Shown here in pieces: positions 19,090 to 28,101 of a stretch of 64,000 bases of DNA (its first letter is position 1; every line of letters starts with the position of its first letter). Under the pieces are notes generated by a model. That model was not told the DNA's origin, ran no database searches, and saw only the letters and a list, made by a program, of their open reading frames with translations. Source of the DNA: Rhodanobacter sp. DHG33 (lineage in GTDB: Bacteria; Pseudomonadota; Gammaproteobacteria; Xanthomonadales; Rhodanobacteraceae); NCBI RefSeq assembly GCF_014843005.1, contig NZ_JACYXM010000004.1, forward strand, positions 498,530-562,529, read 5' to 3'. A program made the translations under genes and the position numbers.

Positions 19090-20295
19090 TCACACGCTTC
19101 GCGTCGCCACCACGGGCGGCACGTTCGAGGCACGCAACGCCGGAGCCAGCACGGAGAGCTGGCCCAGCACCCACATGGCGACCGCACTGACCGGCAGGTA
19201 GTACCAGGGCATGCGCGCGATCTCGTAGCTCTGCATCAGGTACAGGTTGATGCCGAAGGCCAGCACCATGCCCAGCACCACACCGGCCGTGCCGAGCAGG
19301 AAGTTCTCGGTCTGGAAGTACTGCAGGATGTGACTGCGGGTAGCCCCCACCGCGCGGCGGATGCCGATCTGCCGACGCCGCTGGCCCACCCAGAAACTGG
19401 TGAGCCCGACGATGCCGAACGCGGTCACCGCCAGCATCACCACGCACACCAGCAGCAGCATCCACACCATGCTGCGGGCATCGGCGAAATAGTCGCCGCG
19501 CATGCCGGCATAGGTCGCGCCATCCACCACCGCACCGACTTCCAGCCGGCCCAGCGCTCGCCGCGCCTCGCGCAGGACGCGCGCGCGATCCTGCGGCGCG
19601 CTGCGCAGCACGTAGTCGCCCATCACCCCGTCCGGATGCAGCGGGAAGAACACGCTGGAATAGCGGCCGCCCGGCCCGCTGAAGTTCGGGTCCTGCGCCA
19701 GCACGTCGGCGATCACGCCGACCACCGTCCAACTATTGCCGTTGGTGTACAGCGTCTTGCCCAACGCGTCCTGCCCCGGCCACAACCGCTGCGCATCGCG
19801 CTGCGTGACCAGCATGACGTGGCCGGTGGAATTGAAATCCTTGAAGCCGCTGTCCGCATATTCGTCGGCGTTGAAGAAACGGCCTTCCAGCAGGCGCAGG
19901 CCCAACGCCTGTTCGCCGCCGCTGCCTAGGAAATAGATCGAAGTGTTCACCGTGGTCTTGCCGTCCGGCGTCGTCGTGAAACTCGACAACGCGGGATTCC
20001 GGTCCAGCGGCATGCTGGTCGCGGCGGCCGCCGCGGTTACCCCGGCGATGCCGCGCAAGGCGGCGAGGTCGCGCGGGATGTCGCTGGCGGCGAGCTTGGG
20101 GTCGGCGCCGTTCACGCTGACCACCGAGATGCCTTGCTCGTCGATCGCGTTCGGCCAGCCGATGTCGTCCAGGCGCTGGCCGATCATGAACACCGCATTG
20201 CACAGCACGGCGCAGGCCAGCGCGATTTCCAGCACGATCAGCATGGCCGGGATGCGGTGCTTGCGCAGGCTGGCGAGTATCGGACGGATTTCCAT
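19090..20295 (-). CDS. MacB/FtsX-type ABC permease, unit 5 B subunit
   Basis: B-type permease, 401 residues, starting MEIRPILASLRKHRIPAML. It is the close duplicate of 6B at the N-terminus, but its periplasmic domain differs (for example DRNPALSSFTTTPDGK where 6B has NNWGWSFGTSPDVS). It shares GLRLLEGRFFNADEYADSG with 6B. The loop is VGQRRRQIGIRRAVGATRSH and the tail VPPVVATRSV. It is 10 bases after 5A with GGAG overlapping that stop. Confidence 0.91.
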   Translation of the reverse strand: MEIRPILASLRKHRIPAMLIVLEIALACAVLCNAVFMIGQRLDDIGWPNAIDEQGISVVSVNGADPKLAASDIPRDLAALRGIAGVTAAAAATSMPLDRNPALSSFTTTPDGKTTVNTSIYFLGSGGEQALGLRLLEGRFFNADEYADSGFKDFNSTGHVMLVTQRDAQRLWPGQDALGKTLYTNGNSWTVVGVIADVLAQDPNFSGPGGRYSSVFFPLHPDGVMGDYVLRSAPQDRARVLREARRALGRLEVGAVVDGATYAGMRGDYFADARSMVWMLLLVCVVMLAVTAFGIVGLTSFWVGQRRRQIGIRRAVGATRSHILQYFQTENFLLGTAGVVLGMVLAFGINLYLMQSYEIARMPWYYLPVSAVAMWVLGQLSVLAPALRASNVPPVVATRSV

Positions 20296-20305
20296 ACGCG
20301 ACTCC

Positions 20306-21610
20306 TCAAGCCGCCTTGAGTTGCGGGGCCGGCGCCACCGCGCAGGCGCGCCACGCGGGCAGCAGGCCGGCGATCAGGCTGGCCGCCAACGCCACCACGA
20401 AGGTGAACAGGAACATCGACAGATCCAGGTGCGCGAGGCCGGCATACTGCGCCGGCTGGTGGCGGATGCCCCACAGCCCCAACTCGGCAAAGACCAGCCC
20501 CAGCACGCCACCGACCATGCCCACGATGGCGGCCTCGACCATGAACTGGACGAAGATGGCCGCGCGCGAAGCACCCAACGCACGGCGCACGCCGATCTCG
20601 CGCGAGCGGCGCAGACATTTCGCCAGCAGCAGGCCCACGGTGTTCACCACGCAGATCAACAGGAAGCCAAACGCCAGGCCGGCCTGCAGGCGGGCATCGT
20701 CCGGTACCACATGCTCGCCGCGCAGCCATTCCATCAGCGCGGGCATCGCCGTACGCGATTTCTGGAAGCGCCCCAGCGCCACTTGCTGCTGCGCATAGTT
20801 GGCGAGGAACCGCCGGTAGGTTGAAACCGCAGCGGCATCGGGCAGCTCCAACCACACGCCCAGCCAGATCGCAGGCGAAGTCTCCAGGTGGTCCATGCCG
20901 GAACCGGGGCCGTAGGACATCATCGCGCTGGGCGTGATGCCGTCGGCACGCGCGCTCTGCAGGGGCACGAACACTCCCTGGCCCTTGCCGTAACTGTGCC
21001 CTCCCAGATGCAGCGCGTAGAAGCGCGGCTGCGGCGCCCAAGGCCGGAGCACGCCGACGATGCGGAAATCGTGGCCCTCGATGCGGATCATGTGGCCCAC
21101 GCTGTCGGCACCGCCGAACAGCTGGTCGTTGAGGAAACCGGCGATCACCGCGACCTGCGCGCGAGCGTCGTCGTCGCCCGCGCTCCAACCCGCGCCGTAC
21201 TGGAACGGCGCATCGAACATCGGAAAGAAATCCGCCGTCGTCATCACGCCGTCCGCATAGAACGGGTTGCCATCCGCCGTCTGCGGCATCACCTTCACCT
21301 GCGACAGCGCCACCGCAGCCTGCCGCTGCGCCCTGCGCGCGCGCAGCAGGTTCATCGCGTCGACGTAGCTCAGCAGCCACGGCATCTTGCCGCTGCGCGA
21401 GAAAGGCTGATTTGCGGGATAGGGGTCCATCTGCGGGTAAAACAGTTGCGCGCTCTTCTGCGGCAGCGGATCGCCGGACAGCAGCCGCAGCACGGCCAGC
21501 GTGGTGATCGTCGCACCGATGCCCAGCGCAAGCGCCACCACCATCAAGGTGGTGAGCACCTTGTTGCGCGCAAGGCTGCGCAATGCCAGGTCAAGGTAGT
21601 AGCCGAACAT
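20306..21610 (-). CDS. MacB/FtsX-type ABC permease, unit 5 A subunit
   Basis: A-type permease, 434 residues from the ATG at 21610; the preceding GTG is too close to the GGAGG site. It starts MFGYYLDLALRSLARNKVL and has SGDPLPQKS after TM1. Unlike its sister 6A it has lost both conserved periplasmic cysteines: MMSYG replaces IECYD and SPAIW replaces APCMW. The loop is LLAKCLRRSREIGVRRALGA and the tail VAPAPQLKAA. Confidence 0.91.
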   Translation of the reverse strand: MFGYYLDLALRSLARNKVLTTLMVVALALGIGATITTLAVLRLLSGDPLPQKSAQLFYPQMDPYPANQPFSRSGKMPWLLSYVDAMNLLRARRAQRQAAVALSQVKVMPQTADGNPFYADGVMTTADFFPMFDAPFQYGAGWSAGDDDARAQVAVIAGFLNDQLFGGADSVGHMIRIEGHDFRIVGVLRPWAPQPRFYALHLGGHSYGKGQGVFVPLQSARADGITPSAMMSYGPGSGMDHLETSPAIWLGVWLELPDAAAVSTYRRFLANYAQQQVALGRFQKSRTAMPALMEWLRGEHVVPDDARLQAGLAFGFLLICVVNTVGLLLAKCLRRSREIGVRRALGASRAAIFVQFMVEAAIVGMVGGVLGLVFAELGLWGIRHQPAQYAGLAHLDLSMFLFTFVVALAASLIAGLLPAWRACAVAPAPQLKAA

Positions 21611-21661
21611 CACACGCCTCCATCACCGATTTCCTCTCTCCCGACGGGCAAAAGGGAAAGT

Positions 21662-22897
21662 TCAAGCCGACCGCGTCGCCACCACCGGCGGCACGTTCGC
21701 GGCCCGCATCGCCGGGCCGAGCACGGCAAGCTGGCCGATGACCCACAGCACCGCGGCACCTACCGGAAAATAGATGCCGGGCAGCCGCGGCAATTCGTAA
21801 TGCACCATCAGGAACAGGTTGATGCCGTAGGCCAGCACCATGCCGAACGCGATGCCGAAGCTGGCGAGCAGGAAGTTCTCGGCCTGGAAATAGCGCAGGA
21901 TGTCGCCCCGCGTCGCGCCCAGTGCACGGCGCACGCCGATGGTGCGCCGGCGCTGCCCCACCCAGAAGCTGGCCAGGCCCACGATGCCCAGCGCGGTCAC
22001 CGTGAGCAGCGCCGCGATCACGCCGACCAGGATGCCGGCCATCGCGCGGTCGTTGGCGAAGAACTCGTGGCGCGCGTCGTCGTAAGTGCGCTTCACCAGC
22101 ACAACGCGATTGGGATCGAGTTGCTTGAGCTTGGCCACGGCGGACTGAAGCACGGTTGCGCGATCCTGCGGCGCCGTGCGGATGACGTAACTGGAACCGT
22201 CGGCCACCGTCATGCGTATGGGCCACACGGTGCTGTACTCCGGCCCCTGGTTCAGGTCGTTCGGCCGCCCCAAGTCGGCCACTACGCCAATGACTCGGAA
22301 CGGCAGGCCCTTGCCGACGTAGATCGTCTGGCCTAGCGCTTCCTGACCGGGCCACAATCGCTGGGCCAGCGCCTGGGTGACGATGATGGTCGAAGGCAGG
22401 TTCTTCAGGTCGCCGTTGTGCAGGTCGGCGATGATGGTGCCGAAATCGGCATATTCGCCATGCTGGAAGTCGCGCCCTTCCAGCAGCCGAACTCCCAGCG
22501 TGGATAGCGCGCCTTCGCCGTAGTACGTGGTGGCTTCTAGCGTGTCCTGCTGCTGTTGCGGGCTTAGCCGGATGCCGCTGTTCGACGCCCCGCCGTCACT
22601 GAAGGGCAGCTGGTTGATCACCGCCACCTGCTTCACGCCGGGAATCAGCCGCAATGCGGCCAGATCGGTCTGCGACTGCGCCATGGCCTCCGTGCTCTTG
22701 CCGATGCGGCCCAATTGGATCTGCACCAACTCGTGCTCGGCGACGCCGCTGGGAAGATCCATGCGTTGCAGGCGTTGGCCGATCAGGAACACCGCGTTGC
22801 AGACGATGGCGCAGGTCAGGGCGATTTCCAGGACCAGCAGCCACGCCGTGGTCTTGTGCCGCCGCAGAGTGGAGAAGATGGGCCGCAATTCGATCAT
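21662..22897 (-). CDS. MacB/FtsX-type ABC permease, unit 4 B subunit
   Basis: B-type permease, 411 residues, starting MIELRPIFSTLRRHKTTAW. TM1 includes LVLEIALTCAIVCNAVFLIG. The periplasmic part contains a glutamine run (LSPQQQQDTLEA) not seen in the others, and GVRLLEGRDFQHGEYADFG. The loop is VGQRRRTIGVRRALGATRGD and the tail VPPVVATRSA. The 7-base spacer from 4A is the shortest in the array. Confidence 0.91.
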   Translation of the reverse strand: MIELRPIFSTLRRHKTTAWLLVLEIALTCAIVCNAVFLIGQRLQRMDLPSGVAEHELVQIQLGRIGKSTEAMAQSQTDLAALRLIPGVKQVAVINQLPFSDGGASNSGIRLSPQQQQDTLEATTYYGEGALSTLGVRLLEGRDFQHGEYADFGTIIADLHNGDLKNLPSTIIVTQALAQRLWPGQEALGQTIYVGKGLPFRVIGVVADLGRPNDLNQGPEYSTVWPIRMTVADGSSYVIRTAPQDRATVLQSAVAKLKQLDPNRVVLVKRTYDDARHEFFANDRAMAGILVGVIAALLTVTALGIVGLASFWVGQRRRTIGVRRALGATRGDILRYFQAENFLLASFGIAFGMVLAYGINLFLMVHYELPRLPGIYFPVGAAVLWVIGQLAVLGPAMRAANVPPVVATRSA

Positions 22898-22904
22898 GGC
22901 GTCC

Positions 22905-24212
22905 TCAGTTGCTCTTCAATTGCAGGGCCGGCGTCACCTGGCAGGCGCGCCATGCAGGCAACAGGCCGGCCAGGAGACTCGCGCCCAACGCCAGCAGGAA
23001 GGTGATTAGCAGCATCACGGGATCGAGATGCGCCAGCGGCGCGTATTCCGCCGGTTGCCGCCGCACCAGCCACAGGCCGATGAGCGCGAGCAGCAGCCCG
23101 CCCATGCCGCCGACCAATCCGACCACGCCGGACTCCACCAGCAGTTGCGCGAACAACGCACTACGCGAGGCGCCCAGCGCACGACGCACGCCAAGCTCGC
23201 CGGCGCGGCGCAGGAACTTCGCCAGCATCAGGCCCACGGTGTTCACCAGGCACACCAGCAGGAAGCCGAAGGCCAGCCCGGTCTGCAGACGCACGTCGTC
23301 GGGCACCACCATGTTGTAGTCCAGCCACTGCATCACGTTGCGCAGCTGCACGTTCGGCGGCCGGCCGAAACGACCCAGCGCCTTCTGCTGCGCGGAGTAG
23401 TTGACGAGGAATTCCTTGTAGGCAGCAGCCTTGGACGGGCTGTCCAGCTGCACCCAGAACTGCAGCCACACGCAGGGCGAGTTGTGATCGGGCGTATTTC
23501 CGCCGCCGCCGTTGCCCCAACAATTGACGCTGCCGTCATGGATCATGCCCAGATCCTGCGAAGTGGACAGCGGCACGAACACGCCTTCATTCTCGTTGTA
23601 GCTCTTGCGGTTGAGATCGTAGAAGTGCGGGTTGGGGTTCCAGTCGCCGATCACCCCGACGACGCGGAAGGCCTCGCCGTCCAGCCGCAGCGTCTTGCCG
23701 GTGCTGTCGCCGCCGCCGAAGACCTTGTCGTTGAACTGGCTGCTGATGACGGCGACCCGCGCATGCGCATCGTCCTCCGCGTCGCCCCAGCCGTGGCCGT
23801 ACTCGAACGGCACGCCGAACATCGGAAAGAAGCCGGACGTGGTGTAGCGCGCAGTCTGGTAGAACGGGTCGAGCGTGCTGTTGTCCGGTTGCACCGCCAC
23901 GCTGCCGCCGGTCATCAGCGCCTGTTGGTCCGCGCGCTTCGCCTGCAGCAGGTTCATGCCGTCGATCCAGGTCATCTGGTCCATCGGATCCGTCTTGCCC
24001 GGCAGGTAGCCCTGGCTCTCGCGCGGATCGATCTGCGGGTAGTACAGCGACCCGCTGCGACCCGGCAGCGGGTCGCCGGACAGCACGTGCAGCACGGTGA
24101 GCGTCGTCATCGACGCACCGATGCCCAGCGCGATCGCCAGCACCATCAGCGCGGTGAGCGCCTTGTTGCGCTTGAGGCTGCGCAGTGCCAGGTCGAAGTA
24201 GTAGCCGAACAC
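22905..24212 (-). CDS. MacB/FtsX-type ABC permease, unit 4 A subunit (GTG start)
   Basis: A-type permease, 435 residues. The frame stays open far upstream, but the GTG at 24212 gives the family start VFGYYFDLALRSLKRNK and has GGAGAT before it. SGDPLPGRS follows TM1. The periplasmic domain has TTSGFFPMFGVPFEYGHGW and the Cys pair (SVNCWG and SPCVW), with a glycine run between them. The loop is MLAKFLRRAGELGVRRALGA and the tail VTPALQLKSN. Confidence 0.9.
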   Translation of the reverse strand: MFGYYFDLALRSLKRNKALTALMVLAIALGIGASMTTLTVLHVLSGDPLPGRSGSLYYPQIDPRESQGYLPGKTDPMDQMTWIDGMNLLQAKRADQQALMTGGSVAVQPDNSTLDPFYQTARYTTSGFFPMFGVPFEYGHGWGDAEDDAHARVAVISSQFNDKVFGGGDSTGKTLRLDGEAFRVVGVIGDWNPNPHFYDLNRKSYNENEGVFVPLSTSQDLGMIHDGSVNCWGNGGGGNTPDHNSPCVWLQFWVQLDSPSKAAAYKEFLVNYSAQQKALGRFGRPPNVQLRNVMQWLDYNMVVPDDVRLQTGLAFGFLLVCLVNTVGLMLAKFLRRAGELGVRRALGASRSALFAQLLVESGVVGLVGGMGGLLLALIGLWLVRRQPAEYAPLAHLDPVMLLITFLLALGASLLAGLLPAWRACQVTPALQLKSN

Positions 24213-24230
24213 CGTACATCTCCTCCGTCG

Positions 24231-24253
24231 CCCTCTTCCGCCCGCGGAGAGGG
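24231..24253. repeat. CCCTCTTCC/GGAGAGGG hairpin between units 3 and 4
   Basis: Imperfect inverted repeat with one bulged T and a GCCCGC loop, in the 47-base spacer after 3B. It belongs to the same CCCTCTCC...GGAGAGGG family found at 26798-26823, 34384-34403 and 34472-34491. Confidence 0.55.
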
Positions 24254-24259
24254 AAAGAT

Positions 24260-25459
24260 TCACACGCTGCGTGTAGCCACTACCGGCGGCACATGCGATG
24301 CGCGCAGCGCAGGGCCAAGAACAGCCAGTTGCCCGAGCAACCACAACGCCAACGCGCCCACGGGAAAATAGGCAAGCGGCAGGCGCGGCAACTCGTAATG
24401 CGACATCAGCGCCAGGTTGATCGTGTACGCCAACACCATGCCGAGCCCGATGCCGCCGCTGACGATCAGGAAGTTCTCGGTCTGGAAGTAGCGCAGGATG
24501 TCGCCCCGCGTGGCACCGATGGCGCGGCGAATGCCGATCTGCCTGCGCCGCTGCGCCACCCAGAAACTGGCGAGGCCGCCGATGCCCAGCGCGGTGACGA
24601 TCAGCAGCGCGGTACATACCGTCGCCAGCAGCCAGGCCATCGCGCGATCGCTGGCGAAGTAGTTTCCGCGCAGGCCGGGATAGGTGCCCTTGTCGTTGAT
24701 CAGCATCTGCGGATTGAGCGCTGCCAGTTTCGCGGCCGCATCGCGCAGCACGCGATCGAGCGCCGACGGATCGGCACGCAACACATACAGCGACGACAGC
24801 TCGGCGCTCGGCCTGGCCGCGAAAAGCGCCGTGTACTCGGAAGCGTTGCCGCGCAATTCGCCGCGCACCATGTGGTCGACCACGCCGATCACCTGATAGC
24901 GCTTCGTACCGATCCAGAACGCTTGCCCCAACGCGGACTGGCCCGGCCACAGACGCTCGGCCACGGCCCGCGTGACGATCATCGAGGGCGAGTGCGGCAA
25001 CCACGTATCCACGCCGGCGTAGTCGTCGGCACTGAAATCGTGCCCCTCCACCAGCTTGATCCCCAGCGCGTGCAGGTAGCCCGGCGAGCCGACCATCAAT
25101 TCCATGTTCGGCCCCCGGTGCTTGCCGTCGGCATCCATGGACGGATTGAAATTCATGTCGTCGTTCGACAGCGGCAGCGAAGCCACCACCACCGCCGACT
25201 TCACGCCGGGAATGCCGCGCAGCGCGGCCAGGTTGCTTTCGGTCACCGGAGTCGCATCGGCGCCGGACACGCCATCGGTCTTCAGCCACACCAGCTCGCT
25301 TTCGGCGAGACCGGTGTGCACCTGCATCTCGCTCAACCGCTGGCGGATCATGAACACCGCGTTGCACAGGATCGCGCAGGCCACGGCGATCTCCAGCATC
25401 AACAGGCCGGCTGCCAGCTTGTGCCGGCGCAGCGAGGAAAGGATGGGCAGCAATTCCAT
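24260..25459 (-). CDS. MacB/FtsX-type ABC permease, unit 3 B subunit
   Basis: B-type permease, 399 residues, the shortest of the set. The ATG at 25459 gives MELLPILSSLRRHKLAAGL in line with the other B starts; the longer frame overlaps 3A and is rejected. GAGG overlapping the 3A stop codon is 11 bases away, a weak site. The periplasmic domain has YLHALGIKLVEGHDFSADDY. The loop is VAQRRRQIGIRRAIGATRGD and the tail VPPVVATRSV. Confidence 0.9.
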   Translation of the reverse strand: MELLPILSSLRRHKLAAGLLMLEIAVACAILCNAVFMIRQRLSEMQVHTGLAESELVWLKTDGVSGADATPVTESNLAALRGIPGVKSAVVVASLPLSNDDMNFNPSMDADGKHRGPNMELMVGSPGYLHALGIKLVEGHDFSADDYAGVDTWLPHSPSMIVTRAVAERLWPGQSALGQAFWIGTKRYQVIGVVDHMVRGELRGNASEYTALFAARPSAELSSLYVLRADPSALDRVLRDAAAKLAALNPQMLINDKGTYPGLRGNYFASDRAMAWLLATVCTALLIVTALGIGGLASFWVAQRRRQIGIRRAIGATRGDILRYFQTENFLIVSGGIGLGMVLAYTINLALMSHYELPRLPLAYFPVGALALWLLGQLAVLGPALRASHVPPVVATRSV

Positions 25460-25472
25460 GGTGACTGGCGCC

Positions 25473-26777
25473 TCAATGGCTCTTGAGTTGCAGGGCGGGC
25501 GGGATCTGGCAGGCGCGCCACGCGGGCAGCAGCCCGGCCACCAGGCTGGCGGCGATGGACAGCGCGAAGGTGACCAGGAACATGCGCAGGTCGAGATGCG
25601 CCAGCGCGGCATAATCCGTGGGGGAACGCCGCACGGCCCACAATCCCGTGAGAGCCAGCAGGAGGCCGAGCATGCCGCCGGCCACGCCGACCAGCGCCGC
25701 TTCGGTCAGCATCTGGGCGAACACTGCGCGGCGCGAGGCACCCAATGCGCGACGCACGCCGATCTCTCCCGAACGTCGCAGAAACTTCGCCAGCAACAAA
25801 CCCACCGTATTGATCAGGCATACCAGCAAAAAGCCGAACGCCACCCAGGTCTGCAGGCGTACGTCGCTGGGCACCACCTGGAGGTAACCCAGCCAATCCA
25901 TCAAGTCATGCAGTCCGGTGAGCGGCTTGCCATTGAACTGGAAACGGCCCAGCGCCTTCTGCTGCTCGGAATAGCTCACGAGATAGTCGCGATACGCCGA
26001 CACCTTGGCGGGCGTGTCCAGTTCCACCCAGTACTGCAGCCACAGGCAGGGTTGGTTTTCCAGATGCACCTGATCGGTGAGCTGCTCCCAGCAGTCCAGC
26101 GCATTGCCTTCGATGCCGAGGTCGGCGAGATCGCGCGAGGTCGAGAACGGGATGAACACGCTGTCGCCCGACGCGAAGGCGCCATGGCCGTAGAGGTCGT
26201 AGTAGCGCGGCTGCGGCTGCCAATGCTGTAGCACGCCGACGATGCGGAAATCCCACTTGTCCAGGCGGATGTTGCGGCCGATGCTGTTGCCGCCGCCGAA
26301 CAGCTTGTCGTTGAGCTCCTGCGAAATCACCGCCACGCGGGCGCGGTTGCCGTCCTCGGTCGGCGTCCATCCCGCGCCGTAACGGAACGGCACATCGAAC
26401 ATCGGGAAGAAATCGGTGGTGGTGGCAACGGTGGATAGCGACATCGGCCGCGCGCCGGCCTGCGGCCCGAACACCTTGATGTTGTTGCTCACCACGATGG
26501 CCTGCCGGTCGGCGCGATGCTCGCGCAGCAGGTTGGTGGCGTCGGTATAGGTAAAGCCGATTTCCGGTTCGGTCTTCGAGCGGGTGTCCGGCATGACCTG
26601 CGGATAGAACAGCTGCGCGCTCTTGCCCGGTATCGGATCACCCGACAGCAGGTGCAGCACCGTCAGCGTGGTGATGCACGCACCGATGCCCAGTCCGATG
26701 GCCAGCACCATCAACGACGTGAGGATCGGTGTGCGCTTCAGGCTGCGCCATGCCAGATCGAGGTAATAACCGAACAC
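25473..26777 (-). CDS. MacB/FtsX-type ABC permease, unit 3 A subunit (GTG start)
   Basis: A-type permease, 434 residues. The GTG at 26777 gives VFGYYLDLAWRSLKRTPIL and has GGAGATAT upstream; an ATG at 26828 would add 17 unrelated residues read through a hairpin. SGDPIPGKS follows TM1. It contains TTDFFPMFDVPFRYGAGW and the Cys pair (ALDCWE and QPCLW). The loop is LLAKFLRRSGEIGVRRALGA and the tail IPPALQLKSH. Confidence 0.9.
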   Translation of the reverse strand: MFGYYLDLAWRSLKRTPILTSLMVLAIGLGIGACITTLTVLHLLSGDPIPGKSAQLFYPQVMPDTRSKTEPEIGFTYTDATNLLREHRADRQAIVVSNNIKVFGPQAGARPMSLSTVATTTDFFPMFDVPFRYGAGWTPTEDGNRARVAVISQELNDKLFGGGNSIGRNIRLDKWDFRIVGVLQHWQPQPRYYDLYGHGAFASGDSVFIPFSTSRDLADLGIEGNALDCWEQLTDQVHLENQPCLWLQYWVELDTPAKVSAYRDYLVSYSEQQKALGRFQFNGKPLTGLHDLMDWLGYLQVVPSDVRLQTWVAFGFLLVCLINTVGLLLAKFLRRSGEIGVRRALGASRRAVFAQMLTEAALVGVAGGMLGLLLALTGLWAVRRSPTDYAALAHLDLRMFLVTFALSIAASLVAGLLPAWRACQIPPALQLKSH

Positions 26778-26797
26778 GCTGCATATCTCCCCAGTTG

Positions 26798-26823
26798 CCC
26801 CTCTCCCACCCGCGGGAGAGGGG
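26798..26823. repeat. CCCCTCTCCC/GGGAGAGGGG hairpin between units 2 and 3
   Basis: Perfect 10-base arms around the loop ACCCGC, in the 60-base spacer after 2B and 20 bases before the GTG of 3A. There is no T-run, so a factor-independent terminator is unlikely. It is the best-preserved copy of the inter-unit hairpin family. Confidence 0.7.
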
Positions 26824-26837
26824 AGCACAGCGAAAAC

Positions 26838-28091
26838 TCAGGCCGCCCGCGTCGCCACCACCGGCGGCACGTTGGAGGCGCGGCGCGCGGGGCTGAACAC
26901 CGCGCCCTGGCCCAGCAGCAGCACCACCACCACGCCGGCCAGTACGTAGAGCACGGGCATGCGGTCCATCTCGTAGTGCTGCATCAGCAGCAGGTTGAGG
27001 CCGATGGCCAATGCCACGCCGACCACTGCGCCGATACCGGCGATCAGCAGGTTCTCCATCTGGAAGTAGTGCAGGATGTCCACCTTGCGCGCGCCCAGTG
27101 CGCGGCGCACACCGATCTGGCGATGCCGCTGACCGACCCAGAAGCTGGTGAGGCCCACGATGCCCGCCGCGGTGACGCCGAGCAGGATCAGGCAGATCAC
27201 GCCCATCAGCGCGGCCATGCCGACATCGGCGCGATAGGCATCGCTGCGTATGTCGGCGAACGATTTGACGCTGTCATCATCGAGCACACGCAGAGGATTG
27301 ACCTTGTACAGCAAGGGCGTGGTGGTCTTCATCGCCGCCAGCAAGCGACCCGGTTTGGCACGCACGGCATAGCTCGAGAAATTGCCGTTGAGGCGCACCG
27401 GCTCGATCGTCGCGTTCCAGGCGAAGGTGCCGGCCCAGCTGCCCGTCGACGGCACCTGCAGGCGTTCGACCACGCCGATGATGGTGGTAGGCGTGCCGCT
27501 GCCGTCGAGGTAGACGATCTTGCCCACCGCATCGCCCTTCGGGAAGAGCTTGTCGGCCAGCGCCTTGGTCACGATCACCACCGCGGGCTCGCTGGTGTTG
27601 CGGAAACCCTTGTTGGTGACGTCGCCCGCATTGAAGTCGCGTCCGGCGACCAGGTGCAGGCCCAGCGTGCGCACGAAATTCTCATCGCCGAAGTAGTAGG
27701 TGGTCCGCGCATTCCCGTCGAGCAGCTTGGCGTCCGCCGCGAGCGACATCGCGCCATTTGAGCTCTGGTTTAGCAGCGGCAGCGAGTTCGTCGGCGTCAC
27801 CGAAGCCACGTCCGGCATCGCACGCAGCGCGGCGAGATCCTCGCGCTGCATGGCGTCCATTTTCTGGATGCTGTCCGCATCGTCGCCGGTGGGCGCACCC
27901 ACCCATTGCTGGGTAACGAGGTACAGGTTCTGCTCGTCGAGGCCGGTGGGGCGGTTCACGCGCTGGACGCGCTGCCCGATGATGAAGACCGCGTTGCAGA
28001 CGATCGCCAGCGTCAGCGCGATCTGCAGTGCGATCAATACCACGCCCGCCTTGTGCCTGCGCAGCGCCGCGATCATGGGATGCAGTTTCAT
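26838..28091 (-). CDS. MacB/FtsX-type ABC permease, unit 2 B subunit
   Basis: B-type permease, 417 residues, starting MKLHPMIAALRRHKAGVVL. TM1 (LIALQIALTLAIVCNAVFII) is nearly the same as in 1B, so units 1 and 2 form a sub-group. The periplasmic region has TLGLHLVAGRDFNAGDVTNKG. The loop is VGQRHRQIGVRRALGARKVD and the tail VPPVVATRAA, the only tail ending RAA. GGAGAG overlaps the 2A stop ten bases upstream. Confidence 0.91.
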   Translation of the reverse strand: MKLHPMIAALRRHKAGVVLIALQIALTLAIVCNAVFIIGQRVQRVNRPTGLDEQNLYLVTQQWVGAPTGDDADSIQKMDAMQREDLAALRAMPDVASVTPTNSLPLLNQSSNGAMSLAADAKLLDGNARTTYYFGDENFVRTLGLHLVAGRDFNAGDVTNKGFRNTSEPAVVIVTKALADKLFPKGDAVGKIVYLDGSGTPTTIIGVVERLQVPSTGSWAGTFAWNATIEPVRLNGNFSSYAVRAKPGRLLAAMKTTTPLLYKVNPLRVLDDDSVKSFADIRSDAYRADVGMAALMGVICLILLGVTAAGIVGLTSFWVGQRHRQIGVRRALGARKVDILHYFQMENLLIAGIGAVVGVALAIGLNLLLMQHYEMDRMPVLYVLAGVVVVLLLGQGAVFSPARRASNVPPVVATRAA

Positions 28092-28101
28092 GGCGCTCTC
28101 C

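Noticed and set aside
22905-25367. A single 820-codon frame suggesting a fused permease
   Set aside because: Its upstream half is out of frame with the real 3B gene and gives nonsense; the family start VFGYY at the GTG of 24212 with a ribosome site defines 4A.
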